DNA of 44,115 bases from Acidobacteriota bacterium (GTDB lineage Bacteria > Acidobacteriota > Terriglobia > UBA7540): the NCBI GenBank assembly GCA_902812415.1, contig CADDZJ010000022.1:1-44115 (forward strand), given 5' to 3'. Shown here piece by piece: positions 7,887-16,880 of the stretch. Under the pieces are notes generated by a model. It saw nothing but the letters and a program-made list of their open reading frames with translations. It made no database searches and was not told where the DNA came from. Position numbers and translations under genes: made by a program. The first letter of the stretch is position 1; each line of letters starts with the position of its first letter.

Positions 7887-9134
7887 AAACTGTACGGCTT
7901 CCAGGCCATCCACGATTCGATGATCGTAGCTCAGCGCCACATACATCATTGGCCGTACCACAATCTGACCCTGCACGGCGACGGGACGCTCTTCGATCTT
8001 GTGCAGTCCCAGAATCCCGACTTGCGGAGGATTTAAAATCGGAGTGCTGAGCAGGGAGCCGAAAACTCCGCCGTTGGTAATGGAAAACGTCCCGCCGCGA
8101 AGATCGGCAAGGGTAAGCGATCCCTCCCGCGCCTTGCGCGCATACTCTTTAACCGCAATTTCAATTTCGGCGAAAGAGAGGCAGTCGGCGTCGCGCAGCA
8201 CAGGCACCACCAGCCCTTCTTCCGCGCCGACGGCCACGCCGATATCGTAATAATGTTTCAGGATCATCTCATCGCCCTGAACTTCAGCGTTCAGGCGAGG
8301 AAATTGCTTGAGGGCCGCAACGCAGGCCTTGACAAAGAATGAAGTGATGCCAAGATTGACGCCGTACTTTTCCTTGAAGGCCTCCTTCTGCCGCTTTCGC
8401 AGTTCCACCACCGCGCTCATGTCAATTTCATTGAAGGTGGTCAGCATAGCCGCTGTATGCTGCGCCTCCACAAGCCTTTGCGCGATGGTCATGCGCCGGC
8501 GCGACATCCGTATCCGCTCTTCGTGACGCGGAGGGATTTGCGGCGCCTGAGTCGGGACGCTGGGAATCGCGCGGACTGCGGGAGCAGCGCCGCTTGAACC
8601 ACTGGCAAGCCTCTCGGCATCCTGACGCGTAAAGCGCGCTGCTGAGTCGGCCAGCGGGACTTGAGTCAAGTCCAACCCTTTCTCCCGCGCGAAGCGTCGC
8701 GCCGAAGGGGTGGAAACCTCCTCGGCCGTGCGGCTCCGCGCTTCCGCGGTTGTTTTGGGTTGTGGCGCTGGTTCAGGCGGAGCGGGTTTTTGTGGCGCGG
8801 TTTGCGCTGGCTCGGAAATCTCAGCTTGGGATATCGCGGAGGCTGGAGCAGATTGCGCCTGCGCTCCGGAGCCATTGGAAGGCTGCGGACCCGGGGGCAG
8901 TTCTTCAATCAGCCCCAGGACATCTCCAATGCGCACGTCTTCGCCTTCCTTCCGCTCAATCCTGGCGAGCACGCCCGCTTGCTCAGCGCCCACTTCAAGA
9001 TCCACCTTGTCCGTCTCAAGCTCCACAACCACCTCGCCGGGGCTCACCCGGTCTCCTTCCTTCTTGCGCCAGTGGCCCACCGTCGCTTCCAAAACCGATT
9101 CGCCAAGCTCCGGGACAACAATTTTAGTCGGCAT
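7830..9134 (-). CDS. sucB: 2-oxoglutarate dehydrogenase E2 (dihydrolipoyl succinyltransferase)
   Basis: The E2 core of the 2-oxoglutarate dehydrogenase complex: it takes the succinyl group from E1 on its lipoyl arm and passes it to CoA. The lipoyl domain (1-80) carries the modified lysine K43 in ETDKVDLE. A Pro/Ala-rich linker follows, then the E1/E3-binding domain (about 142-178, TPSARRFAREKG). The catalytic domain ends in SYDHRIVDG with H405 and D409. The ATG at 9134 is preceded by GAGGTGAAT, so the longer reading (30 extra residues) is rejected, giving 434 residues. It follows sucA by 113 bp. Whether the substrate is 2-oxoglutarate rather than a branched-chain oxoacid rests mainly on the sucA neighbour. 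Confidence 0.95.
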   Translation of the reverse strand: MPTKIVVPELGESVLEATVGHWRKKEGDRVSPGEVVVELETDKVDLEVGAEQAGVLARIERKEGEDVRIGDVLGLIEELPPGPQPSNGSGAQAQSAPASAISQAEISEPAQTAPQKPAPPEPAPQPKTTAEARSRTAEEVSTPSARRFAREKGLDLTQVPLADSAARFTRQDAERLASGSSGAAPAVRAIPSVPTQAPQIPPRHEERIRMSRRRMTIAQRLVEAQHTAAMLTTFNEIDMSAVVELRKRQKEAFKEKYGVNLGITSFFVKACVAALKQFPRLNAEVQGDEMILKHYYDIGVAVGAEEGLVVPVLRDADCLSFAEIEIAVKEYARKAREGSLTLADLRGGTFSITNGGVFGSLLSTPILNPPQVGILGLHKIEERPVAVQGQIVVRPMMYVALSYDHRIVDGLEAVQFLARVKGLVEDPGTLLIES

Positions 9135-9247
9135 ATTCACCTCAGCGAGCGCGCTGGCCATCCTGTCTTGAAGATCTTGATCGCGGCGAGGCGCCCTTCG
9201 GAGCCGCCCGGAAGCAAACCGCAACGGCCCCCGATTCGCAGCTTCAC

Positions 9248-12055
9248 TCAGGCCTTGCGAAGAAGCACCGTATCTTCGGTGCGCACTCCTTTCAGATCAA
9301 ACGCCTGACGGATGATTAATTCCTGATTGAGAGCGTGCCAGGCGGAAGAGCCCTCAGCGGGACTCGAGCTGCGCGGCCTGCCAATGTAGTGAAGCGGGCA
9401 GCGCCCGTCGATGAGCCGCGCAAGCTGGAGTCGCACAAATTCCCAGGCTCCCATATTCCTTGGCTCTTCCTGCAGCCAGACGACTTCATCCAGGGCGGAA
9501 TAGGCGGCCAGCAGGTCTTTCAGATCATCCTCCGGGAGAGGGTAAAGTTGCTCGACGCGGCAGATCGCAACCGCCGGGGTCTGCTGCCGTTGAGGGGAAG
9601 TCACCAGGTCCACGTAAACCTTGCCGTTGCACAGGATCAATCTCCGAACCTCGTCGGGCCTTTGCCGGGCGGCTTCATCATTGATCACGGCCTGCCAACC
9701 GCCTTCAGCCAACTCTCGCGGCGATGACGCAACCAGCGGATGACGCAGCAAGCTCTTGGGCGTGAGAACAACGAGCGGCAGCGGGTCTTTCTGCAAGAGC
9801 AACGCCTGCCGCCGAAGCAAATGAAAGTATTGCGCGGCAGTCGTGCAATTGGCGATACGGATGTTGATGGCTGCCGCAGACTGCAAAAAGCGTTCGGGGC
9901 GGGCGCTGGAGTGATCGGGTCCCTGGCCCTCAAGTCCGTGGGGCAGCAGCAGGACGAGCGAAGGCGTTAAGCCCCACTTGGACCGCGCCGAAACGATGAA
10001 TTCATCGACGACCGTCTGCGCTCCATTCACGAAGTCTCCGTACTGCGCCTCCCAAATCACAAGGCGGCCCGGCTCATTCACGTTATAGCCATACTCAAAA
10101 GCGAGAACCGCGTTTTCAGAGAGGGGGCTGTTGCGGATCTCAAAGGCAGCCTTAGCCTGCGGCAAGGCCTGAAGGGGGATGTAGCGGTCGCCGGTGTTCG
10201 CGTCGTAAAAGACCGCATGGCGCTGGCTGAACGTTCCGCGCTCCACGTCCTGGCCACTCACGCGGATGGCAATGCCGTCCTCAAGAATCGACGCCCAGGC
10301 GAGTTCCTCGGCTGACGACCAGTCAATGGTCTTTTCGTCGATATCTTCGAAAGTGGCTCGTTTGCGATCGATAGCCCGCTGAAGCTTCCGATTCACCGTG
10401 AATCCTTCCGGAAAGCGGCGCAGGGCTTCATGGAGTTGCCGTAAACGTTCAATGGGAACCGCGGTTTTCGTCTGCCGCGCAGTGCCGGGCTTCGGCGGCT
10501 CAGGCACCGGTTCCACCAGTTGCCTTTCCGGCTCCAGAGAATTATAGACGCTCTGGATGTGATCCATATGTTTGCGTACAAGCTCTTCGGCGAAGCCGGG
10601 CTGGATCACGCCGCGCTCAAGAAGAGTCTTCACCCAAAGCTGGCGCACGGTGGGGTGCTCGGCAATTTTTCGATACATCACTGGTTGCGTGAAGCTGGGC
10701 TCGTCACCTTCGTTATGTCCGTAGCGGCGATATCCGACGAGGTCAATCAGAAAATCTTTGCGGAAACGCGCGCGGTAGGCGAAGGCAAGGCGCGCCGCTC
10801 CGATACAGGCTTCGGGATCGTCTGCATTGACATGCACAATGGGAATTCGGAATCCGCGCGCAAGATCGCTGGCAAAGATCGTGCTGCGGCCTTCTTCAGG
10901 CGGAGTGGTGAACCCCAGTTGATTGTTGGCAATAATATGAATGGCGCCGCCGGTGGTATAGCCGGGAAGCCTGAAAAGGTTGAGAGTTTCCGCCACCACG
11001 CCCTGGCCGGGGAAAGCGGCGTCCCCATGAATCAGGATGGGCAGGGTTCGTGTGGGGTCGAAGCGCGGCGCTCCGCGTTGATCCGCCTGCGTGCCTCCGG
11101 CTCGCGCCATTCCAAGGACAACGGGATCGACGGCTTCCAGATGGCTGGGGTTGGGTGCCATGGAGATGATCAGGCTCACCGTTTCGTCGCTTTGAACCGA
11201 GCGCTGCGCGCCGGAATGGTATTTTACGTCGCCTGTCCATCCCAGGTCGCCTCGGTACTTGCTGGTTTTGACAGGGTCTTTGAACTCGGCCAGGATCTGC
11301 GCATAGGGTTTATTGAGCACATGAGCCAGCACGTTCAGCCGCCCGCGATGCCCCATGCCGATCAGAATCTGCCGCGTGTTTGCTTCCGCCGCAGAGTGGA
11401 TCACCTCTTCCAGCACCGGGATCAGCATCCCCAGTCCTTCAATCGAGAAGCGCGTTTTGCCCGGAAACGTGCGGTGCAGGAACGACTCAAAGACGCCTTC
11501 CTGGGTGAGCCTCTCCAGAATCCCGATTTCGGAAATGGGATTCTGGGGTGGATGAAACGTCCCGGACTCCGTGGCGTTTCGCAGCCACTCCCGCTCCTCG
11601 GGATCACGCAGATGAGCGTAGTCGAATCCGCTATGGAAACAGTAGACTTGACGCAGCGCCTGGATCACTTCAAAAGCATTTGACGCCGTCTCCGCAATCG
11701 ATCCGGAAATAATGTTGGCAGGAAGGCGCTTTAAGTCCTCTTCGGTAAGGCCGTACGTTTCGGGAAGCAAAGAGGGATCGCCGGGCAGTTCGCTGCCCAA
11801 CGGATCGATATGTGCGGCAAGGTTGCCGAATTTACGAATCGACTCCGCAAGGTTCACGGCGGCGACGATTTTCTCAACTGCCGCTGCGGGCGCCGCGCCG
11901 CGGAACTCCGGTGGGGGTAGATGTGGAGGGGGGGATTTCTGAAAGAAGGCGCGCGTTTCCGCATCCACGGCATTGGGGTCCCGGCGAAAGCGCTCGTAAA
12001 GCTCGGCTACGTATCCTGCATTTACTCCCTGGAAGTCCGACCAATCGTCGATCAT
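9248..12055 (-). CDS. sucA: 2-oxoglutarate dehydrogenase E1 component
   Basis: The thiamine-diphosphate E1 of the TCA-cycle 2-oxoglutarate dehydrogenase, which decarboxylates 2-oxoglutarate and succinylates the E2 lipoyl arm. The 935 residues match E. coli SucA. The short N-terminal segment (DFQGVNAGYVAELYERF) that binds E2 is present. The active-site segments GMGHRGRLNV (233-239 region), HGDAAFPGQG (343-352) and NNQLGF (377-382) are intact, and the C-terminal LLPHGLEGQGPDHSSARPERFL is typical. It is not the longer actinobacterial KGD fusion with an E2 domain. The ATG at 12055 has no clear ribosome site. It is divergent from aceE, and the unit has no E3 gene of its own. Confidence 0.97.
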   Translation of the reverse strand: MIDDWSDFQGVNAGYVAELYERFRRDPNAVDAETRAFFQKSPPPHLPPPEFRGAAPAAAVEKIVAAVNLAESIRKFGNLAAHIDPLGSELPGDPSLLPETYGLTEEDLKRLPANIISGSIAETASNAFEVIQALRQVYCFHSGFDYAHLRDPEEREWLRNATESGTFHPPQNPISEIGILERLTQEGVFESFLHRTFPGKTRFSIEGLGMLIPVLEEVIHSAAEANTRQILIGMGHRGRLNVLAHVLNKPYAQILAEFKDPVKTSKYRGDLGWTGDVKYHSGAQRSVQSDETVSLIISMAPNPSHLEAVDPVVLGMARAGGTQADQRGAPRFDPTRTLPILIHGDAAFPGQGVVAETLNLFRLPGYTTGGAIHIIANNQLGFTTPPEEGRSTIFASDLARGFRIPIVHVNADDPEACIGAARLAFAYRARFRKDFLIDLVGYRRYGHNEGDEPSFTQPVMYRKIAEHPTVRQLWVKTLLERGVIQPGFAEELVRKHMDHIQSVYNSLEPERQLVEPVPEPPKPGTARQTKTAVPIERLRQLHEALRRFPEGFTVNRKLQRAIDRKRATFEDIDEKTIDWSSAEELAWASILEDGIAIRVSGQDVERGTFSQRHAVFYDANTGDRYIPLQALPQAKAAFEIRNSPLSENAVLAFEYGYNVNEPGRLVIWEAQYGDFVNGAQTVVDEFIVSARSKWGLTPSLVLLLPHGLEGQGPDHSSARPERFLQSAAAINIRIANCTTAAQYFHLLRRQALLLQKDPLPLVVLTPKSLLRHPLVASSPRELAEGGWQAVINDEAARQRPDEVRRLILCNGKVYVDLVTSPQRQQTPAVAICRVEQLYPLPEDDLKDLLAAYSALDEVVWLQEEPRNMGAWEFVRLQLARLIDGRCPLHYIGRPRSSSPAEGSSAWHALNQELIIRQAFDLKGVRTEDTVLLRKA

Positions 12056-12248
12056 AAGTGTTGATGACGTTTAACTCTCATCCAAGTTTGCGTCACTCAG
12101 TAGACTAACAAATTGACCTGCATCTGCAAAGTGCTCATGCGCGCGATACCGACGCGCCACTTGAACCGAGGCGGAGAAAGGTTCGCATGGGGGCTGCGTG
12201 AAATGCCGTGTGGGTTTGGCGAGGCGTTGCCAAAAAACTTAAAAACTT

Positions 12249-12278
12249 TTGACAGAAGGCTTCGGGGCTCGCTAATTT
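12249..12278 (+). promoter_or_regulatory. Possible sigma-70-type promoter directed to aceE
   Basis: TTGACA at 12249-12254 is a perfect -35 word and is followed after 18 bp by TAATTT (12273-12278), a fair -10. Transcription would start about 12285 and give a leader of roughly 460 nt before aceE, which is long. A second promoter closer to aceE is possible. Confidence 0.35.
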
Positions 12279-12600
12279 ATAAAGATAGGGGCTGTTTGCC
12301 GCAGACTTTCGCGTGTTGGCTTTGGGATATTGGATTCCTGCGACCGCAACCGTTTTACCAGTTTGCTGGAGGGACCAGGAAGGACGTGGCGCGTGACGAT
12401 ACTCAGATCGCTCAAAGTCTGGTTTTCTTCAATGGATTCAGACTGCATAATTCCTCGAGTCGTTTTGCCAGCAAGACGTTGATGTTCCTCCTTAAGCTCA
12501 AAAGGGCAAGACGACGATGCGCTAGATACTGCGAATAGGCGTAAGATAGAGAGTCGAGCCTGAAGGGTCCGCTCAAAAATGACGGCTATTGGATTCGTAA

Positions 12601-12680
12601 TCTTCCGCTGAATCTTTTGGAGTGAAAGGGCTGCCTGAGAATCAGTTGTTCGTGGCGATATCTTCCGTTGAATCTGCTGG
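12601..12680. repeat. Direct repeat upstream of aceE, 60-bp spacing
   Basis: TCTTCCGCTGAATCTTTTGG (12601-12620) and TCTTCCGTTGAATCTGCTGG (12661-12680) differ at three positions, start exactly 60 bp apart, and are each followed by AGTG. They lie 64-143 bp before the aceE start, a usual place for operators, but may also be a local duplication. Confidence 0.5.
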
Positions 12681-12743
12681 CAGTGCCGGGTGCAAGGCCT
12701 TGGCCAGCAGTCTCAGGAATTTTAATTAAGGAAGTGAAAAAGC

Positions 12744-15422
12744 ATGATTGAGGCTATCGAGAACGAGTTTACTGAACTCGAATCGATTGAGACGAGGGAA
12801 TGGATTGAATCCCTCGACTACGTCATTGAGCAGCGCGACCCGCGCCGCGTTCGGAATCTCCTGAAAAGCCTCCGCGAGCACGCCCAAGCCGCAGGCATTA
12901 AGATTCCTCCTGCCATTAATACGCCTTACATCAATACGATTCCCGTAGAAGAGCAGCCTCCTTTCCCGGGTGATATCGAGATCGAGCGGCGGATCAAGAG
13001 CCTGGTGCGTTGGAACGCGATGGCCATGGTGGTGCGAGCCAACAAGGCTGAAGATGGCATTGGCGGGCACATTTCAACCTATGCATCAGCAGCGACGCTT
13101 TATGAAGTAGGTTTCAATCATTTTTTCCGGGGCGCAAATGAGGAGCACGATGCGGATGTCGTCTTCTTCCAGGGGCATGCTTCGCCCGGCATGTACGCGC
13201 GGGCCTTTCTGGAAGGGCGACTCACCGAACAGCAACTTGAGAATTTCCGTCGTGAGCTTAAGCCGGGCGGAGGGCTTTCATCGTATCCGCACCCCTGGCT
13301 GATGCCTGACTTCTGGCAATATCCCACGGTTTCGATGGGACTGGGCCCCATCATGTCTATCTACCACGCTCGATTTTTGCGCTATCTGGAAGACCGGGGG
13401 TTGAAGAAGACGGCAGGCGTGAAGGTGTGGGCTTTCCTGGGCGATGGCGAAGTGGATGAGCCTGAAACTCTCGGCGCCATTTCTCTGGCGGCTCGGGCGA
13501 AGCTGGATAATCTTATCTTCGTGATCAATTGTAATCTGCAACGATTGGACGGGCCGGTGCGGGGCAATGGAAACATCATTCAGGAACTTGAGGCGATTTT
13601 TCTGGGCGCGGGATGGAATGTAATCAAGGTGGTCTGGGGGAGTGATTGGGATCCGCTGCTGGCTCAGGATCGCGAAGGTTTGCTGGTGAAGCGCATGGGA
13701 GAAGTGGTTGATGGCCAGCGGCAGAAGTATTCCGTGGAGTCCGGTAAATACTTCCGGGAGGATTTCTTCGGAGTCAATCCGAAGTTGCTTGAAATGGTCA
13801 GGGATATTCCTGATGACCGGCTTGCGAAATTGAGACTGGGCGGACATGATCCGAAGAAGGTCTATGCAGCTTATCAGGCGGCGGTTGAACATACCGGAAC
13901 GCCCACAGTGATTCTGGCACGAACCATTAAAGGATATGGGCTCGGTGAGAGCGGAGAAGGGAAGAACATTACCCATCAACAGAAAAAGCTGAACGAGGAT
14001 GAAGTGCGGAAATTCCGCACACGCTTTGGAATTCCGATCAGTGATGAAGACCTCGCCAAGATGAGATTCTACCGGCCTCCGGAGGATAGCCCGGAAATGC
14101 AGTATTTGCATGCGCGGCGCCGGGAACTGGGCGGTTACCTGCCCAAACGATGTGTTACCGTGCCCCCCCTCAAGGCTCCCGGGGAAGATCTTTTCAAGGA
14201 ATTTTACGAAGGCACTCATGGCCGCGAAGTCTCAACCACTATGGCCTTTGTGCGGATGCTTGCCAAAATGCTGCGTGATCCGGAACTGGGCAAGCTGATT
14301 GTGCCGATTGTTCCGGATGAGGCGCGCACCTTTGGAATGGAAGCGCTGTTCCGGCAGGTGGGTATCTATTCCCGCCAGGGACAGCTTTATGAGCCCGTCG
14401 ATAAGGACACGTTGCTTTACTATAAGGAGGCCAGGGACGGCCAGATTCTCGAAGAGGGAATCACCGAGGCCGGCTCGATGTCGTCGTTTATTGCTGCGGG
14501 CACGGCTTATGCAACTCACGGGATCAATACGATCCCGTTTTTTATTTATTACTCCATGTTCGGCATTCAGCGCGTCGGCGATCTGGTCTGGGCGGCGGGC
14601 GACAGCCGCTGCCGCGGGTTCATGGTGGGCGGCACCGCCGGGCGAACGACGCTGGCCGGCGAAGGATTGCAGCATCAGGATGGGCACAGTCATTTGTTCG
14701 CCTATGCGGTGCCCAACCTGATGGCTTACGACCCTGCGTATGCTTATGAGATTGCCGTGATCATTCAAGAGGGCATTCGCCGGATGTATCAGGAGCAGGA
14801 GAGTATTTTCTATTACCTGACCGTGATGAACGAAAACTATGCCATGCCGGCGATGCCCGAGGGCGCTAAAGAGGGCATTTTGAAGGGTATGTATCGCTTC
14901 AAGACTTCTGAACTCAAGGGCGCCAAACTGCAAGCGCAATTGCTCGGCAGCGGCGCCATTCTGAACGAAGTTCTAAAGGCGCAGAAGATGTTGGAAGAAC
15001 AGTACGGGGTGGCGGCGGATGTTTGGAGCGTAACCAGTTATAAGGCGCTTTACCGCGACGCGCAATCCGTGGAGCGCTGGAATATGCTTCATCCCGGCGA
15101 GCCGCTGCGAGTGCCTTACGTGACCCAGTGCCTGAGCGATGCTCCCGGCGTAGTGGTTGCGGCGTCGGACTATATGAAGACGTTGCCGGATTCTCTTGCC
15201 CGATGGGTGTCGCGGCCGCTGGTTTCCCTCGGCACGGATGGTTTTGGGCGAAGCGAAGGCAGGCGCGCCTTGCGCGATTTCTTTGAGGTGGATGCCCGGT
15301 TTATTGCTTTCCACACGCTTGCGGCGCTGGCTCGCGAAAAGAAAATTAAACCCGACGTGGTGCAGAAGGCCATGAAGGAGATGGAGATTTCTGCGGATAA
15401 GCCGGAGCCGGTGGTTTCGTAA
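12744..15422 (+). CDS. aceE: Pyruvate dehydrogenase E1, homodimeric type
   Basis: The 892-residue single-chain E1 of the pyruvate dehydrogenase complex, which decarboxylates pyruvate on thiamine diphosphate and acetylates the E2 lipoyl arm. It closely follows the E. coli AceE pattern: GGHISTYAS (107-115), FQGHASPG (142-149), the thiamine motif GDGEVDEPE (233-241) ending in NCNLQ (262-266), and the C-terminal VVAASDYMK and LGTDGFGRS. The start is an ATG behind AAGGAAGTG. It heads the aceE-aceF-lpdA operon. It is the proteobacterial-type E1 and not the alpha2beta2 E1 found in many Gram-positive and mitochondrial complexes. Confidence 0.98.
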   Translation: MIEAIENEFTELESIETREWIESLDYVIEQRDPRRVRNLLKSLREHAQAAGIKIPPAINTPYINTIPVEEQPPFPGDIEIERRIKSLVRWNAMAMVVRANKAEDGIGGHISTYASAATLYEVGFNHFFRGANEEHDADVVFFQGHASPGMYARAFLEGRLTEQQLENFRRELKPGGGLSSYPHPWLMPDFWQYPTVSMGLGPIMSIYHARFLRYLEDRGLKKTAGVKVWAFLGDGEVDEPETLGAISLAARAKLDNLIFVINCNLQRLDGPVRGNGNIIQELEAIFLGAGWNVIKVVWGSDWDPLLAQDREGLLVKRMGEVVDGQRQKYSVESGKYFREDFFGVNPKLLEMVRDIPDDRLAKLRLGGHDPKKVYAAYQAAVEHTGTPTVILARTIKGYGLGESGEGKNITHQQKKLNEDEVRKFRTRFGIPISDEDLAKMRFYRPPEDSPEMQYLHARRRELGGYLPKRCVTVPPLKAPGEDLFKEFYEGTHGREVSTTMAFVRMLAKMLRDPELGKLIVPIVPDEARTFGMEALFRQVGIYSRQGQLYEPVDKDTLLYYKEARDGQILEEGITEAGSMSSFIAAGTAYATHGINTIPFFIYYSMFGIQRVGDLVWAAGDSRCRGFMVGGTAGRTTLAGEGLQHQDGHSHLFAYAVPNLMAYDPAYAYEIAVIIQEGIRRMYQEQESIFYYLTVMNENYAMPAMPEGAKEGILKGMYRFKTSELKGAKLQAQLLGSGAILNEVLKAQKMLEEQYGVAADVWSVTSYKALYRDAQSVERWNMLHPGEPLRVPYVTQCLSDAPGVVVAASDYMKTLPDSLARWVSRPLVSLGTDGFGRSEGRRALRDFFEVDARFIAFHTLAALAREKKIKPDVVQKAMKEMEISADKPEPVVS

Positions 15423-15473
15423 ATGTGGCAGCGCTTGCCGGGCGCATGACGTTTGAGAGGGATGTGATTTCTC

Positions 15474-16820
15474 ATGGCGACCGAATTTAGACTTCCTGAA
15501 CTGGGTGAAAACATCAAGTCCGGCGATTTGGTGAGGATTCTGGTTTCCGTGGGCGATGCCGTGAACCAGGATCAGCCCGTGCTGGAACTGGAGACGGATA
15601 AGGCGACAATCGAGGTGCCTTCGCCTGTAGCTGGAAAAGTGAAAGAAGTCTTCGTCAAAAATGGCGACAAGGTCAATGTGGGGCAATTGATTTTCACGGT
15701 TGATGGGGATACGGGAGCAGCGCAAAGCGCCGCAACCGCAGCGGCCAGGCCCGAAGCAGCCGCAGCCGCTCCAACCCGCAGAGCAGAGGCTCCCGCCTCG
15801 GGAGCAGTCAAGGAAGCGCCAGCGCCGCAAGAAAGCTTGGGCGCTGAGTCGAGAGTGCAGGTGGAGGCGGCCTCGCCCGTCGTTGTTCCTCTGAAGCCTT
15901 TGACTGAAATGGGCGCGCATCCTCTGGTTCCTGCAGCCCCATCGGCGCGCCGGGTTGCGCGCGAAATGGGTGTGGATATTGGCGCGGTCCCCGGCTCCGG
16001 TCCCGGCGGTCGCATCAGCGCGGAAGATGTAAGAGAATACGCCCGCGCGGCCCTGGGCGCAGGCGAGGCTCGAACCCGGGGCGCAGCGATGCCGTCCCTT
16101 CCGGACTTCGCCAGGTGGGGCGAGGTTGAACGGAAGCCCATGAGCCAGGTTCGCCGCAAAACGGCGGAACACATGGCTCAGGCGTGGGCCAACGTCTGCC
16201 AGGTGACCCAGTTTGACCAGGCTGATGTGACGCATCTTGAGGAGATCCGCAAGCAATATTCGGAGCGCGTTGAGAAATCCGGCGGCAAGCTGACGGTTAC
16301 CGCCATTGCGCTCAAAGTGGCGGCGGCGGCGCTCAAAGTTTTCCCGCAGTTTGCCGCAAGCGTTGACATGGCGCGCGGTGAAATCGTCTATAAAAAATAC
16401 TGTCACATCGGCGTGGCCGTGGATACGGAGCGCGGGTTGCTGGTTCCCGTTATTCGGGATGTGGACAGGAAAAACATCCTCCAGCTTTCCGTTGAACTCT
16501 CCCAGGTTGCCGAGAAAGCCCGCAACAGGAAACTGACTTTGGAAGAGATGGAAGGCGGAGTTTTCACCATCACCAATCTGGGCGGGATCGGCGGCACCTA
16601 TTTTTCGCCGATCGTCAATTACCCGGAGGTGGCGATCCTTGGCATTTCCCGGTCTAGGCTGGAACCGGTTTACGTTCGCGGGCAATTTGAGCCTCGCCTC
16701 ATGTTGCCTCTCTCGCTTTCCTACGATCACAGGTTGATTGACGGCGCGGATGCCGCTCGTTTCCTGCGTTGGGTGGCTGAAGCTCTCGAGCAACCTTTCC
16801 TGCTGCCTTTGCAGGGTTGA
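15474..16820 (+). CDS. aceF: Pyruvate dehydrogenase E2 (dihydrolipoyl acetyltransferase)
   Basis: The E2 core of the pyruvate dehydrogenase complex, which moves acetyl groups from the lipoyl arm to CoA. There is a single lipoyl domain (1-78) with K43 in ETDKATIE, against three in E. coli AceF. An Ala/Pro/Glu-rich linker (about 79-150) follows, then the peripheral-subunit-binding domain (155-190, SARRVAREMGVDIGAVPGSG) and the catalytic domain with SYDHRLIDG, H419 and D423. Length is 448 residues. The ATG sits behind GAGAGGGA, 51 bp after aceE. The EFRLPELGENI N-terminus is typical of PDH E2. Confidence 0.97.
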   Translation: MATEFRLPELGENIKSGDLVRILVSVGDAVNQDQPVLELETDKATIEVPSPVAGKVKEVFVKNGDKVNVGQLIFTVDGDTGAAQSAATAAARPEAAAAAPTRRAEAPASGAVKEAPAPQESLGAESRVQVEAASPVVVPLKPLTEMGAHPLVPAAPSARRVAREMGVDIGAVPGSGPGGRISAEDVREYARAALGAGEARTRGAAMPSLPDFARWGEVERKPMSQVRRKTAEHMAQAWANVCQVTQFDQADVTHLEEIRKQYSERVEKSGGKLTVTAIALKVAAAALKVFPQFAASVDMARGEIVYKKYCHIGVAVDTERGLLVPVIRDVDRKNILQLSVELSQVAEKARNRKLTLEEMEGGVFTITNLGGIGGTYFSPIVNYPEVAILGISRSRLEPVYVRGQFEPRLMLPLSLSYDHRLIDGADAARFLRWVAEALEQPFLLPLQG

Positions 16821-16880
16821 AGCCTGGTCTGAAATCCTGAACTTGAAAAGCGCTGAATTCTCCAGGAGAAGAGTGTCACG

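Larger units (their letters stand above)
12056..12743. other. 688-bp divergent regulatory region between sucA and aceE
   Basis: No convincing gene. An open frame at 12113-12538 (141 codons) encodes a low-complexity, Arg-rich and Cys-containing product with no recognisable domain, and I treat it as chance. The region must hold the promoters of both 2-oxoacid dehydrogenase units. Visible elements are a promoter-like TTGACA and TAATTT pair (12249-12278) and a near-identical direct repeat TCTTCCGYTGAATCTKYTGG at 12601-12620 and 12661-12680. Its AT content is higher than in the flanking genes. Confidence 0.6.

Noticed and set aside
10520-11683. Open frame of 387 codons on the plus strand inside sucA
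   Set aside because: Antisense to conserved sucA sequence, no domain, low-complexity product.
12113-12538. 141-codon open frame in the sucA-aceE intergenic region
   Set aside because: No ribosome site, no recognisable domain, unusual composition; treated as chance in regulatory DNA.
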